Assembly (NCBI GenBank): GCA_964505475.1
Contig: CAZDIJ010000017.1
Location: 1 to 47,695 of the forward strand
DNA from: JAGXQV01 sp964505475
GTDB taxonomy: Bacteria; Pseudomonadota; Gammaproteobacteria; Burkholderiales; Sulfuricellaceae
Length of the DNA stretch: 47,695 nucleotides
Direction: 5' to 3'
Part shown: in pieces, positions 17,967 through 25,938 of the stretch
Layout: each line of letters starts with the position of its first letter
Position numbering within the stretch: position 1 is the stretch's first letter
The notes under the pieces: generated by a model
The model's input: only the letters and a program-made list of their open reading frames with translations
Told to the model about the DNA's origin: nothing
Database searches by the model: none
Made by a program: the position numbers and the translations under genes

Positions 17967-18020
17967 CTCTCCCCCAGAGGGGGAGAGCGCAATGGTTCCC
18001 CTCTCCCACTGGGAGAGGGG
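17967..18020. repeat. REP-like pair of palindromes between pcm and nlpD
   Basis: CTCTCCCCC-aga-GGGGGAGAG (17967-17987) is a perfect 9-bp stem, and CCCCTCTCCC-act-GGGAGAGGGG (17998-18020) a perfect 10-bp stem. Both have three-base loops and share the CTCTCCC/GGGAGAG core. Such elements are widespread extragenic repeats in proteobacteria. Placed inside an operon, they could stabilise the upstream mRNA or reduce expression of nlpD-rpoS. Confidence 0.8.
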
Positions 18021-18055
18021 TGGGGGCGAGGGTCGGCGGTGAACCGGCTCCCTGC

Positions 18056-18712
18056 TCATGCCACCCCCGGCAACAAGGGTACGAAGCGCACGGCTTCGAG
18101 CATGGTTTGGCGATATTCCTTGCCGTCGAATTCGACCAGGCACAGCCGCTGTTCGGCGCTGCCTATCGGCATCACCAGCCGGCCGCCCGGCGCGAGCTGT
18201 TCCAATAGCTCGGGCGGCACCCGGGTGGCCGCCGCGGTCATGATGATGCCGCTGAACGGCGCCAATTCGGGCAAGCCCATGGTGCCGTCGGCGTGGCGGG
18301 CGCGGACGTTGGAGAGGCGCAATTCGCGGAGGTGCTCGCGCGCCTTGGCGAGCAGCGGTGCGATACGCTCGACCGAATAGACTTCCTGCGCCAGCCGCGC
18401 CAGCACGGAAGTCTGGAAACCACAGCCGGTGCCGATTTCGAGCACCTTGCCGAGCTTGCCGCCGGCGCGCAGCAATTCGGTCATGCGCGCCACGGTGTAG
18501 GGGTTGGAGATAGTCTGGCCGAAGCCGATCGGCAGAGAGGCATCGTCGTAGGCGCGGCTGGCCAGCGCTTCATCGACGAAGATATGGCGCGGGATCGACC
18601 CCATCACTTCGAGCACTACTTCGTCCTTGATCCCCTGGCTGCGCAGCCGGTCGAGCATGCGCCCCCGGGTGCGCTGGGATGTCATGCCGATCCCGTGAAT
18701 GTTGCTTATCAT
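18056..18712 (-). CDS. pcm: Protein-L-isoaspartate O-methyltransferase
   Basis: The product has 218 residues, usual for Pcm. It repairs damaged proteins by methylating L-isoaspartyl residues with AdoMet. The AdoMet motif is VLEIGTGCGFQTSVLARL, and FVDEALASRAYDDASLPIGFGQTISNPY is the family's substrate-side block. The start ATG 18712 overlaps the surE stop (ATGA), giving MISNIHGIGMTSQRTRGRML; the Met nine codons later is a possible alternative. It is the second gene of surE-pcm-nlpD-rpoS, linking protein repair and stationary-phase regulation. Confidence 0.95.
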   Translation of the reverse strand: MISNIHGIGMTSQRTRGRMLDRLRSQGIKDEVVLEVMGSIPRHIFVDEALASRAYDDASLPIGFGQTISNPYTVARMTELLRAGGKLGKVLEIGTGCGFQTSVLARLAQEVYSVERIAPLLAKAREHLRELRLSNVRARHADGTMGLPELAPFSGIIMTAAATRVPPELLEQLAPGGRLVMPIGSAEQRLCLVEFDGKEYRQTMLEAVRFVPLLPGVA

Positions 18713-19452
18713 GCGCGCAGCCATCGGTTCAGGCCGTCGATCTGGCCGTACTGGGTAATATCGACTTGCAGCGGCGTTATCGACACCCGGCTCTGCGCAA
18801 CGGCGTGAAAGTCGGTGCCTTCGCCGGCATCCTGCACCGCGCCGGCGGCGCCCACCCAATACACCGTTTCGCCGCGGGGGTTGACTGTTTTCACTACCGG
18901 TTCGGCCTTGTGGCGCTTGCCGAGGCGGGTAATGCTCATGCCTTGCAGTGCTTCATAAGGCACGTCCGGCACATTGATGTTGAGCAGTATCGGTTGCGGA
19001 AAGGGATCGCGGCGACAACGCTCGACGATCTCGCTCACGACCCGCGCCGCCGTGCCGATATGTTCCGCGGTCTTGCTGGCCAGCGATACCGCAAGCGAGG
19101 GGATGCCCAGCAGAAAGCCCTCGGTGGCCGCCGCCACGGTGCCGGAATAGATGGTGTCGTCACCCATGTTGGCGCCATGATTGATGCCGGAAACCACCAT
19201 GTCCGGCAATTCCGGCAACATGCCGGTGACCGCCAGATGAACGCAGTCGGTCGGCGTGCCATTGACGAAATAATAACCGTTGGGAGAACGGCGCAAACTC
19301 AGGGGACGATCGAGCGTCAGGGAATTGCTGGCGCCGCTTCGGTCGCGCTCGGGCGCGACCACGGTGACCTCGGCCACTGCGGAAAGAGTTTGCGCCAGGC
19401 AGGCCAGTCCCGGCGCAAAATAACCATCGTCGTTGCTAATCAAAATCCGCAT
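18709..19452 (-). CDS. surE: 5'/3'-nucleotidase SurE
   Basis: The product has 247 residues, the usual length. It begins MRILISNDDGYFAPGL, where the Asp pair binds the metal; VVSGINHGANMGDDTIYSGT provides the Asn and the phosphate-binding loop. SurE dephosphorylates nucleoside monophosphates and is linked to survival in stationary phase. The start is set at ATG 19452 because family members begin exactly here, although the frame is open upstream for 40 codons. The stop overlaps pcm. It is the first gene of the surE-pcm-nlpD-rpoS unit. Confidence 0.95.
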   Translation of the reverse strand: MRILISNDDGYFAPGLACLAQTLSAVAEVTVVAPERDRSGASNSLTLDRPLSLRRSPNGYYFVNGTPTDCVHLAVTGMLPELPDMVVSGINHGANMGDDTIYSGTVAAATEGFLLGIPSLAVSLASKTAEHIGTAARVVSEIVERCRRDPFPQPILLNINVPDVPYEALQGMSITRLGKRHKAEPVVKTVNPRGETVYWVGAAGAVQDAGEGTDFHAVAQSRVSITPLQVDITQYGQIDGLNRWLRA

Positions 19453-19634
19453 CGAGCTGTTTCGCTTCCTATCTGTAAGTAACGCTGCCGTCCGTGACAA
19501 ACGACAGAATTTGGCGGTACTGCGCCCACACTGCAAAGGGACGATTATGTGGCATGAAGTGCCACAAATCAAGGCGAAGAGGGACGCCCGAGATGCTGCC
19601 GGAAGTCTTCGGAACGCACGCAGCGGCGGTAGGT

Positions 19635-19829
19635 TTACGCTGCTTCGTCCATCCAGGCGGCCTGGATCGCTTCGAGGATTTTCTCGTTGGAATGGTCGGG
19701 GTCGTCGTCGAATCCGTCCAGAGCCATTGTCCAGGCATGCAGGTCGGTAAAACGAATATAGCGGGGATCGACATCGGGATGCTTTTCATACAGTTCGATG
19801 GCGATATCCTGAATATCGGTCCATTTCAT
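19635..19829 (-). CDS. iscX: Iron-sulfur assembly protein IscX
   Basis: The product has 64 residues, begins MKWTDIQDIAIELYEKHPDV and has the acidic face DLHAWTMALDGFDDDPDHSN typical of IscX (YfhJ). IscX binds IscS and iron and tunes the rate of cluster assembly as a possible iron donor or regulator. It is the last gene of the isc operon, as in E. coli, but the gap from fdx (163 bases) is filled with heptamer repeats, which may affect its expression. Confidence 0.93.
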   Translation of the reverse strand: MKWTDIQDIAIELYEKHPDVDPRYIRFTDLHAWTMALDGFDDDPDHSNEKILEAIQAAWMDEAA

Positions 19830-19845
19830 GACGCACTCCTTTGTT

Positions 19846-19990
19846 TAGGGGCTAGGGGCTAGGGGCTAGGGGCTAGGGGCTAGGGGCTAGGGGCTAGGGG
19901 CTAGGCAACAAGATGGTGGGACGCGGAAACCATGTCAAAATTATCTCCCCGCTTTCCCGCGTAGCCTCTAGCCCCTGATCCCTAGCCCCT
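19846..19990. repeat. TAGGGGC heptamer array with an inverted partner
   Basis: Eight perfect tandem copies of TAGGGGC (19846-19901) are followed by a partial copy. At 19968-19989, CTAGCCCCTGATCCCTAGCCCC is the inverse of the same motif. The array could pair with its partner in RNA, and the GGGG runs spaced by three bases could form a G-quadruplex on the plus strand. It fills the gap between fdx and iscX. Confidence 0.9.
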
Positions 19991-19992
19991 TC

Positions 19993-20331
19993 TCAATGCT
20001 GTTCCTTGGCCAGATTGATGGTGTACTTGGGAATCTCCACCACCAGGTCGCTCGATCCGACCCGCGCTTGGCAGCTCAAGCGCGAATTCGGCTCCAACCC
20101 CCATGCCTTGTCCAGCATGTCGTCCTCGAGTTCGTCGGACGGCTCCAGCGAATCGAAACCCTCGCGCACGATGACGTGGCAGGTGGTGCAGGCGCAGGCT
20201 TTTTCGCAGGCATGTTCGATTTCTATGTCGTTCTCGAGCAGCGCATCGCAAAGGGTTGTTCCGCTTTCGGCCTGGATCACCGCGCCGTCTGGGCACAATT
20301 CCTGATTGGGCAATACGATGATTTGCGGCAT
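19993..20331 (-). CDS. fdx: [2Fe-2S] ferredoxin of the isc operon
   Basis: The product has 112 residues. The cluster cysteines follow the isc ferredoxin pattern: CEKACACTTC (C-x5-C-x2-C is within HACEKACACTTCHV) and a distant Cys in RLSCQARV. It is the electron donor for cluster assembly on IscU. The C-terminus IPKYTINLAKEQH is typical of Isc ferredoxins. It lies directly after hscA (3-base gap) and before iscX. Confidence 0.95.
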   Translation of the reverse strand: MPQIIVLPNQELCPDGAVIQAESGTTLCDALLENDIEIEHACEKACACTTCHVIVREGFDSLEPSDELEDDMLDKAWGLEPNSRLSCQARVGSSDLVVEIPKYTINLAKEQH

Positions 20332-20334
20332 TCC

Positions 20335-22119
20335 TTATCCTTCCAATTCTTCCAGCTTGTGTCCGGCCAGCGCCTTCTGCACGCTGCGGTTCATGCGGCG
20401 CGCGGCAAAGCTTTCGGTGGCGCGGTTGAGCGCTTCGACGGCATTCTTGATGGCCAGCGGCGCCGTGCCTTCCAGGGTGCCGCGCAATGCCGCCATGCGC
20501 CCGTCGATCTTGGCGCGCTCGGCATCATCGAGCAACTCGCCGTCCTCGTCCAGCGCCGCCGCCACGGCTTCGAGGATGCGCCCGCCCTCCACCTGCTGTT
20601 CGCGCAGGGAACGCGCCGTCATATCGTCGTGGGCGTGTTGCTGCGACGCTTTGAGCATGTCGGCGATTTCGCCGTCGCTCAGTCCATAGGAGGGCTTCAC
20701 CATCACCGAGGCTTCCACCCCGGAATTCTTCTCGCGCGCGGAAACCGAAAGCAGGCCGTCGGCATCCACCTGGAAGGTCACGCGAANNNNNNNNNNCACC
20801 ACGTGGATGCTCATGGCGGTCTGGCCGTCCTTGTAGGTGGTGAATTCCTGGGCGCGCGCCACCGGAATGGTGGAGTTGCGTGTAATCACCTTCTCCACCA
20901 GACCGCCCATGGTCTCCAGACCGAGCGACAGGGGAATCACGTCGAGCAGCAGCCATTCATCGCCGTTGCGGTTGCCCGCCAGCACGTTGGCCTGGATCGC
21001 CGCGCCGAGCGCCACCACCTTGTCGGGATCGAGGTTGTTGAGCGGCTCCTGGCCGAAAAATTCGCCCACCGCGCGCTGAATTTGCGGCATCCGCGTGGCG
21101 CCGCCGACCATCACCACACCTTTCACGTCCTCGACACCCAAGCCGGCGTCGCGTAGCGCCTTCTTGGTCGGCGCCAGGGTTTTTTTGACCAGACCCTGGG
21201 TGATCTCGGTAAAGATTTTTCCGGTCAGCAACACGTCTATCGTCTGCCCACTGGACAACACCGCCGTGATCCGGGTTTCGGGATGGAACGTCAGTTCTTC
21301 CTTGGCTTCGCGCGCGCGCGTCAGCAACTGGCGCGTATCCTTGGCATTGGGCGCGAACAGGCCGGTTTGTTCCAGCACCCAGCAATAGATGCGGTGATCG
21401 AAATCGTCCCCGCCCAGCGCCGAATCGCCGTTGGTCGCCATCACCTCGAACACGCCCCGGCTCAAGCGCAGAATGGAAACATCGAAGGTGCCGCCCCCCA
21501 GATCGTAGACCACGTAGATTCCCTCGGCGGCGTTGTCCAGCCCATAGGCTACCGCCGCCGCGGTCGGCTCGTTGAGCAGGCGCAGGACGTTCAGGCCGGC
21601 CAGACGGGCGGCGTCCTTGGTCGCTTGGCGTTGGGCATCGTCGAAATAGGCAGGCACGGTAATCACCGCCCCCACCAAATCGCCGCCCAGCGACTTTTCG
21701 GCACGAGCACGCAGGGTTTTGAGAATTTCTGCGGAAACCTCCACCGGGCTTTTTACTCCGGCAACCGTCTTGAGTTGCACCATGCCCGGCGCATCGACGA
21801 ATTGGTAGGGCAAATTGGCGATGTCCGCGATGTCGCGTACCCCACGCCCCATGAAACGCTTGGCCGACACCACGGTATTGTGGGGATCGGCGCTTTGCAT
21901 CGCCTGTGCCGCATAGCCGACTTCCGCTGTCCCGTCCGGCAGGTAGCGCACCACGGAAGGCAGCAGCGCCCGTCCGTCCTCGTCGTTGAGCACCACGCTG
22001 ATGCTGCTGCGCACCGTCGCCACCAGCGAATTGGTCGTTCCCAGGTCTATCCCCACCGCCAGACGGTGCTGGTGCGGCGCGGCGCTCAAGCCGGGTTCGG
22101 CGATTTGCAGTAAGGCCAT
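20335..22119 (-). CDS. hscA: Fe-S assembly chaperone HscA (Hsp70 type), interrupted by an assembly gap
   Basis: HscA is the specialised Hsp70 that, with HscB, releases clusters from IscU by binding its LPPVK motif. Visible: the nucleotide-binding domain with GIDLGTTNSLVA near residue 23, YDLGGGTFDVSI and VVMVGGATRMPQIQ, then a substrate-binding domain with RVTFQVDADGLLSV. The frame reads 594 residues across ten Ns (20787-20796). E. coli HscA has about 31 residues between the sequences flanking the gap, so about 27 are probably missing; adding them gives the usual length near 620. The gene is likely intact in the organism. It sits between hscB and fdx. Confidence 0.93.
   Translation of the reverse strand: MALLQIAEPGLSAAPHQHRLAVGIDLGTTNSLVATVRSSISVVLNDEDGRALLPSVVRYLPDGTAEVGYAAQAMQSADPHNTVVSAKRFMGRGVRDIADIANLPYQFVDAPGMVQLKTVAGVKSPVEVSAEILKTLRARAEKSLGGDLVGAVITVPAYFDDAQRQATKDAARLAGLNVLRLLNEPTAAAVAYGLDNAAEGIYVVYDLGGGTFDVSILRLSRGVFEVMATNGDSALGGDDFDHRIYCWVLEQTGLFAPNAKDTRQLLTRAREAKEELTFHPETRITAVLSSGQTIDVLLTGKIFTEITQGLVKKTLAPTKKALRDAGLGVEDVKGVVMVGGATRMPQIQRAVGEFFGQEPLNNLDPDKVVALGAAIQANVLAGNRNGDEWLLLDVIPLSLGLETMGGLVEKVITRNSTIPVARAQEFTTYKDGQTAMSIHVVXXXXRVTFQVDADGLLSVSAREKNSGVEASVMVKPSYGLSDGEIADMLKASQQHAHDDMTARSLREQQVEGGRILEAVAAALDEDGELLDDAERAKIDGRMAALRGTLEGTAPLAIKNAVEALNRATESFAARRMNRSVQKALAGHKLEELEG
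20787..20796. other. Assembly gap (10 N) inside hscA
   Basis: Ten N bases stand between the codons for SIHVV and RVTFQV. By comparison with known HscA the missing stretch should be roughly 90 bases, so the N count is not the true size. Confidence 0.8.
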
Positions 22120-22124
22120 TTTGG

Positions 22125-22670
22125 TTAGCTTTCTAGTGCTTCGAGCGCGTGGTGAATTTCCTCGCGCAATTTTTCCATGAATTTCAATTCCCGCACCTGT
22201 TCCGCCGCCGCGGCGAAATCATGCGCTTCGTCCAGCGCCTGGCGCAACCTTTCGTGGCGCTGCTGCATCTCCGCGCGCAGCCGGGAATCCAGATGTTCCA
22301 GGTCGGCCAGTTCCTCGGCGGCCTTGGCTTCGCCAATCGCCTCGCGCCACTCCATCTGCTCCATCAGAAAAGCGGGGGACATCGCGGTATTGCTGGCCTC
22401 GCCGCTCTCCACCCCGTTCATTTGCAGCAGGTAGCGCGCCCGCGCCAGCGGCTGGCGCAATGTCTGATAAGCCTCGTTGGCATGCGTCGCCCACTGCATC
22501 GCCAGACGGCGTTCGACATCGCCCAGGTGGGCGTGCTTGTCGGGATGCACTTGCGCCTGGAGGTCGCGGTAGGATTGCTCGAGCTGGGTCAGGTCGATCT
22601 GGAAAGCCGGCGCCAGCCCGAACAACTCGAAGTGTTTTTTTTCAAAGCTGAACATTGCCATACCCGGCAT
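22125..22670 (-). CDS. hscB: Fe-S assembly co-chaperone HscB
   Basis: The product has about 181 residues. An N-terminal J domain contains the HPD motif (QVHPDKHAHLGD), followed by a C-terminal three-helix domain that binds IscU. HscB presents IscU to HscA and stimulates its ATPase. Several starts are possible (GTG 22673, ATG 22670, ATG 22661, ATG 22655); I chose ATG 22670, which overlaps the iscA stop and keeps a GGGG-type binding site upstream. The order iscA-hscB-hscA is standard. Confidence 0.92.
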   Translation of the reverse strand: MPGMAMFSFEKKHFELFGLAPAFQIDLTQLEQSYRDLQAQVHPDKHAHLGDVERRLAMQWATHANEAYQTLRQPLARARYLLQMNGVESGEASNTAMSPAFLMEQMEWREAIGEAKAAEELADLEHLDSRLRAEMQQRHERLRQALDEAHDFAAAAEQVRELKFMEKLREEIHHALEALES

Positions 22671-22993
22671 CACACCCCGAAGCTCTCACCGCAGCCGCAC
22701 TGGCTCTTGATGTTGGGGTTGTTGAACTTGAAGCCCTCGTTGAGGCCTTCGCGCACGTAATCCAGCTCGGTGCCGTCGAGATAAGCCAAGCTCTTGGGAT
22801 CGACCAGGACTTTCACGCCGTGGCTTTCAAACTGGTTGTCGTCCACCGCGATCTCATCGGCGAATTCCAGCGTATAAGCCATCCCGGAGCAGCCGCTGGT
22901 GCGCACGCCGAGACGCAGGCCAACGCCCTTGCCGCGCTTGGCGATAAAATTGGAGACGTGCGTCGCCGCTCTTTCCGTCAGGGTTACTGCCAT
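22670..22993 (-). CDS. iscA: A-type Fe-S carrier IscA
   Basis: The product has 107 residues with the three conserved cysteines of A-type carriers: GCSGM near residue 35 and CGCGESF at the C-terminus. It accepts or carries clusters or iron between IscU and target proteins. It follows iscU after 46 bases that hold a hairpin of the GGGGCT repeat kind, and its stop overlaps the hscB start region. Confidence 0.94.
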   Translation of the reverse strand: MAVTLTERAATHVSNFIAKRGKGVGLRLGVRTSGCSGMAYTLEFADEIAVDDNQFESHGVKVLVDPKSLAYLDGTELDYVREGLNEGFKFNNPNIKSQCGCGESFGV

Positions 22994-23015
22994 TTTCGTT
23001 TCTCCTTAAATTCAG

Positions 23016-23032
23016 GGGCTGGTCCCCAGCCC
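23016..23032. repeat. Repeat-derived hairpin between iscU and iscA
   Basis: GGGCTGG (23016-23022) and CCAGCCC (23026-23032) form a perfect 7-bp stem with a 3-base loop. The sequence AGGGGCT relates it to the heptamer family in the other gaps of the operon. Confidence 0.7.
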
Positions 23033-23039
23033 TTGATCC

Positions 23040-23450
23040 TTAACCATTGCATACCTTGGTTTCCACCGTCTCGCCGTGCTTGGCCTTGTAGTCGGCAACG
23101 GCGGCCTTGATCGCGTCCTCGGCAAGCACCGAGCAATGGATCTTCACCGGTGGCAGCGCCAGTTCCTCGGCGATCTGGGTGTTCTTGATGTCCAACGCCT
23201 GATCGAGGGTCTTGCCCTTGACCCACTCGGTCACCAGGGACGACGATGCGATCGCCGAACCGCAGCCGTAGGTCTTGAACTTGGCATCTTCGATGACGCC
23301 GTCCTTGTTCACCTTGATCTGCAATTTCATCACGTCGCCGCAAGCCGGCGCGCCGACCATGCCGGTCGCCACGTTCTCGTCGTCCTTGTCGAACGAACCG
23401 ACGTTGCGGGGGTTTTCATAATGATCCAATACTTTCGTGCTGTAAGACAT
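23040..23450 (-). CDS. iscU: Fe-S cluster scaffold IscU
   Basis: The product has 136 residues and carries the three cluster cysteines: GAPACGDV (Cys37), TYGCGSAIASSS (Cys63) and HCSVLAED (Cys106). The LPPVK motif that HscA binds is present just before the last cysteine. IscU is the scaffold on which IscS and ferredoxin build [2Fe-2S] clusters. It lies between iscS and iscA, with repeat-filled gaps on both sides. Confidence 0.96.
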   Translation of the reverse strand: MSYSTKVLDHYENPRNVGSFDKDDENVATGMVGAPACGDVMKLQIKVNKDGVIEDAKFKTYGCGSAIASSSLVTEWVKGKTLDQALDIKNTQIAEELALPPVKIHCSVLAEDAIKAAVADYKAKHGETVETKVCNG

Positions 23451-23471
23451 GATGTTTCTCCTTCGTCGAAA

Positions 23472-23567
23472 CAGGGGCTAGGCGCCAGGGATCAGGGCTA
23501 GGAAAGAACCCGGCGCGGCGCGCCGGACAAAAACTCTAGCCCCTAAGCCCTAGTCCCTGCCCCCTGA
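23472..23567. repeat. Repeat-rich inverted structure between iscS and iscU
   Basis: An arm with AGGGGCTAGG and CAGGGCTAGG (23472-23502) faces an inverse arm with CTCTAGCCCC, AGCCCTAG and CCCCCTG (23534-23567). The centre holds the perfect hairpin CCGGCGC-ggc-GCGCCGG (23510-23526). The stretch would fold into one long stem in iscS-iscU mRNA and shares its motif with the array near iscX. Confidence 0.8.
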
Positions 23568-23569
23568 AA

Positions 23570-24781
23570 TCAATGCGCCGCCCACTTCACGGTGCTCAAG
23601 TCGATGCCTTCCTTGTACATATCCCACAACGGCGACATTTCGCGCAGCCGTCCGATGTTGCGTGTGACCAGGTCGATGGCGAAATCCACTTCCTCTTCGG
23701 TGGTGAAGCGGCCGATGGTGAAGCGGATCGAGCTGTGCGCCAGTTCGTCGTTGCGTCCCAGGGCGCGCAGCACGTAGGAAGGTTCCAGGCTCGCCGAGGT
23801 ACAAGCGGAGCCGCTCGACACCGCCAGTTCGCGCACCGCCATGATTAGCGATTCGCCCTCGACGAAATTGAAGCTCAGGTTGAGGTTGTGCGGCACGCGC
23901 CATTCCATGTCGCCGTTGAGATGCGCTTCCTCGATTTTCGACAAGCCCTGGTAGAGTCGGTCGCGCAAGGCACGGACGCGCTCGTTTTCCGTGGCCATTT
24001 CCTCTTTGGCGATGCGGAAGGCTTCGCCCATGCCGACGATCTGGTGGGTCGCCAAGGTGCCGGAACGCAGGCCGCGCTCGTGACCGCCGCCGTGCATCTG
24101 CGCTTCTAGGCGCACGCGCGGCTTGCGCCGCACGTAGAGGGCGCCGATGCCCTTGGGGCCGTAGGTCTTGTGGGCGGAAAAGGACATCAGATCGACTTTC
24201 AGCTTCGCCAAGTCGATATCGACCTTGCCCGTGCCCTGGGCGGCATCGACATGGAACAGCACGCCCTTGCCGCGGCAGATTTCGCCCAGCCTGGCGACAT
24301 CCTGGATCACCCCGATTTCATTGTTGACCAGCATTACCGACGCCAGGATGGTATCGGAGCGCAGCGCCGCGGTGAATTTTTCCAGATCCACCAGACCGCT
24401 CGGCTCCGGTTTGAGGTAAGTCACCTCGAAACCTTCGCCCTCCAGGTGGCGCATGGTGTCGAGCACCGCCTTGTGCTCGGTCATCACCGTCACCAGATGC
24501 TTGCCCTTGCCGCTGTAGAAATGCGCCGCGCCCTTGATGGCGAGGTTGTTCGATTCGGTGGCGCCGGAAGTCCAGACGATCTCCTTGGGGTCGGCGTTGA
24601 CCAGGGCGGCAACCTGCTCGCGGGCATCCTCGACGGCTTTTTCCGCTTCCCAGCCGAACGGGTGGGAACGGCTCGCCGGATTGCCGAATTTTTCCGTGAG
24701 GTAGGGAATCATCTTCTCCGCCACGCGCGGATCGACCGGCGTAGTCGCCGAATAATCGAGATAAACCGGGGTCTTGACCAT
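23570..24781 (-). CDS. iscS: Cysteine desulfurase IscS
   Basis: The product has 403 residues, the usual IscS length. It releases sulfur from cysteine with pyridoxal phosphate and passes it to IscU and to tRNA thiolation. The PLP lysine lies in SFSAHKTYGPKGIG and the catalytic cysteine in SSGSACTSASLEPSYV, on the long flexible loop that marks group I enzymes. The C-terminus VDLSTVKWAAH is the IscS type, where IscU docks. It lies after a second cysteine desulfurase (11-base gap) and before iscU. Confidence 0.96.
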   Translation of the reverse strand: MVKTPVYLDYSATTPVDPRVAEKMIPYLTEKFGNPASRSHPFGWEAEKAVEDAREQVAALVNADPKEIVWTSGATESNNLAIKGAAHFYSGKGKHLVTVMTEHKAVLDTMRHLEGEGFEVTYLKPEPSGLVDLEKFTAALRSDTILASVMLVNNEIGVIQDVARLGEICRGKGVLFHVDAAQGTGKVDIDLAKLKVDLMSFSAHKTYGPKGIGALYVRRKPRVRLEAQMHGGGHERGLRSGTLATHQIVGMGEAFRIAKEEMATENERVRALRDRLYQGLSKIEEAHLNGDMEWRVPHNLNLSFNFVEGESLIMAVRELAVSSGSACTSASLEPSYVLRALGRNDELAHSSIRFTIGRFTTEEEVDFAIDLVTRNIGRLREMSPLWDMYKEGIDLSTVKWAAH

Positions 24782-24792
24782 GTAATGCTCCT

Positions 24793-25938
24793 TTAGACTG
24801 CCATCGCGGCGAGGCCGCGCATTCTTTTCAACTCATTCCGCAGGGCGCCCAGAAATTCGCCGATCTGCCCGCCCGCCGTATCCTTGCCCAGGCTGACGCG
24901 CACCGCGCCGCGCCCCAGTTCGTTATCGACCCCCATCGCCAGCAACGTGGCGCTGGCCTGGGTGCTGCCGCTGGAACACGCCGCGCCGCTGGCGGCGGCG
25001 AAACCTGCATTGTCCAGAGCCATCACCAGTGTTTCCCCCTCGATGCCGGGAAAAGCGAAATAGCTGGTGTTGCTCAAGCGCTCGGCGGCGGCGCCGAAGA
25101 CCACCGCACCCAGCTCATGCAATCCCCGTTCCAGCTCGCCGCGCAAATCCCGCAAACGCCCCGCCTGCTCATCCGCGCGGCGTGCCGCCAACTCGCAGGC
25201 GATGCCGAAACCGACGATCGCCGGCACATTTTCGGTGCCGGCGCGCAACCCTTTTTCATGTCCCGCACCAACAATCAGCGGTTTGATTTCCACCGCCTTG
25301 TCCAACACCAGTGCGCCGATTCCTTTGGGTCCGTACGCCTTGTGCGCCGAAACGCTGAGCATATCGACGTTGAGCGCGGCGAAATCGACCGTCATCTTGC
25401 CCAGCGCCTGGACGGCGTCGCTATGCATCAGCGCGCCGTGTTGTTTGGCCATCTCTCCAAGGCCGGAGACATCCTGGATCACCCCGGTTTCATTGTTGGC
25501 CAGCATCACCGAAACCATCCCGGTGGGAATTCGCAAAGCCTCTTCCAGTTGCGCCGCCTCGACCTTGCCTGACGCTCCGACACCGACCCTGGCCAACTTC
25601 CATCCCTGCCTGGCCAACTCCTGCGCCGGCTTGGCGACGCAGGAATGCTCGATGGCGCTGATCGCCAGTTGAGTCGGCGGCAGGCACGCCGCCGCGCCCT
25701 TGATGGCCAGATTGTTGGCCTCGCTGCCGCCGCTGGTGAAAATCACCTGTGAGGGGTGCGCCCCCAATGCCTCGGCGACTCGTTCCCGCGCATCGTCCAC
25801 GGCGCGGCGCGCTTCCCGGCCATATTGGTGGCGGCTGGAAGGATTGCCGAAATGCTCGCGGAAGTAAGGCTGCATCGCCGCCAACACCCGCTCGTCCAGA
25901 GGGGTGGTGGCGTTGTGGTCAAAGTATGCCGGCGACAT
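24793..25938 (-). CDS. Second cysteine desulfurase (NifS/IscS type)
   Basis: The product has 381 residues, about 20 fewer than IscS. It keeps the PLP lysine (SVSAHKAYGPKGIGAL) and the catalytic cysteine (ASGAACSSGSTQASATLL), so it should be active. The C-terminus lacks the IscS-type docking tail and ends in RGLAAMAV. Tandem desulfurases between iscR and iscU occur in several betaproteobacteria; this copy may serve another sulfur acceptor. It overlaps the iscR end by 20 bases (25919-25938), which suggests coupled translation, and precedes iscS by 11 bases. Confidence 0.9.
   Translation of the reverse strand: MSPAYFDHNATTPLDERVLAAMQPYFREHFGNPSSRHQYGREARRAVDDARERVAEALGAHPSQVIFTSGGSEANNLAIKGAAACLPPTQLAISAIEHSCVAKPAQELARQGWKLARVGVGASGKVEAAQLEEALRIPTGMVSVMLANNETGVIQDVSGLGEMAKQHGALMHSDAVQALGKMTVDFAALNVDMLSVSAHKAYGPKGIGALVLDKAVEIKPLIVGAGHEKGLRAGTENVPAIVGFGIACELAARRADEQAGRLRDLRGELERGLHELGAVVFGAAAERLSNTSYFAFPGIEGETLVMALDNAGFAAASGAACSSGSTQASATLLAMGVDNELGRGAVRVSLGKDTAGGQIGEFLGALRNELKRMRGLAAMAV

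Noticed and set aside
19846..19905. Telomere-like or replication-origin repeat
   Set aside because: The heptamer resembles telomere repeats by G-run only; it lies inside an operon and related copies stand at other operon gaps.
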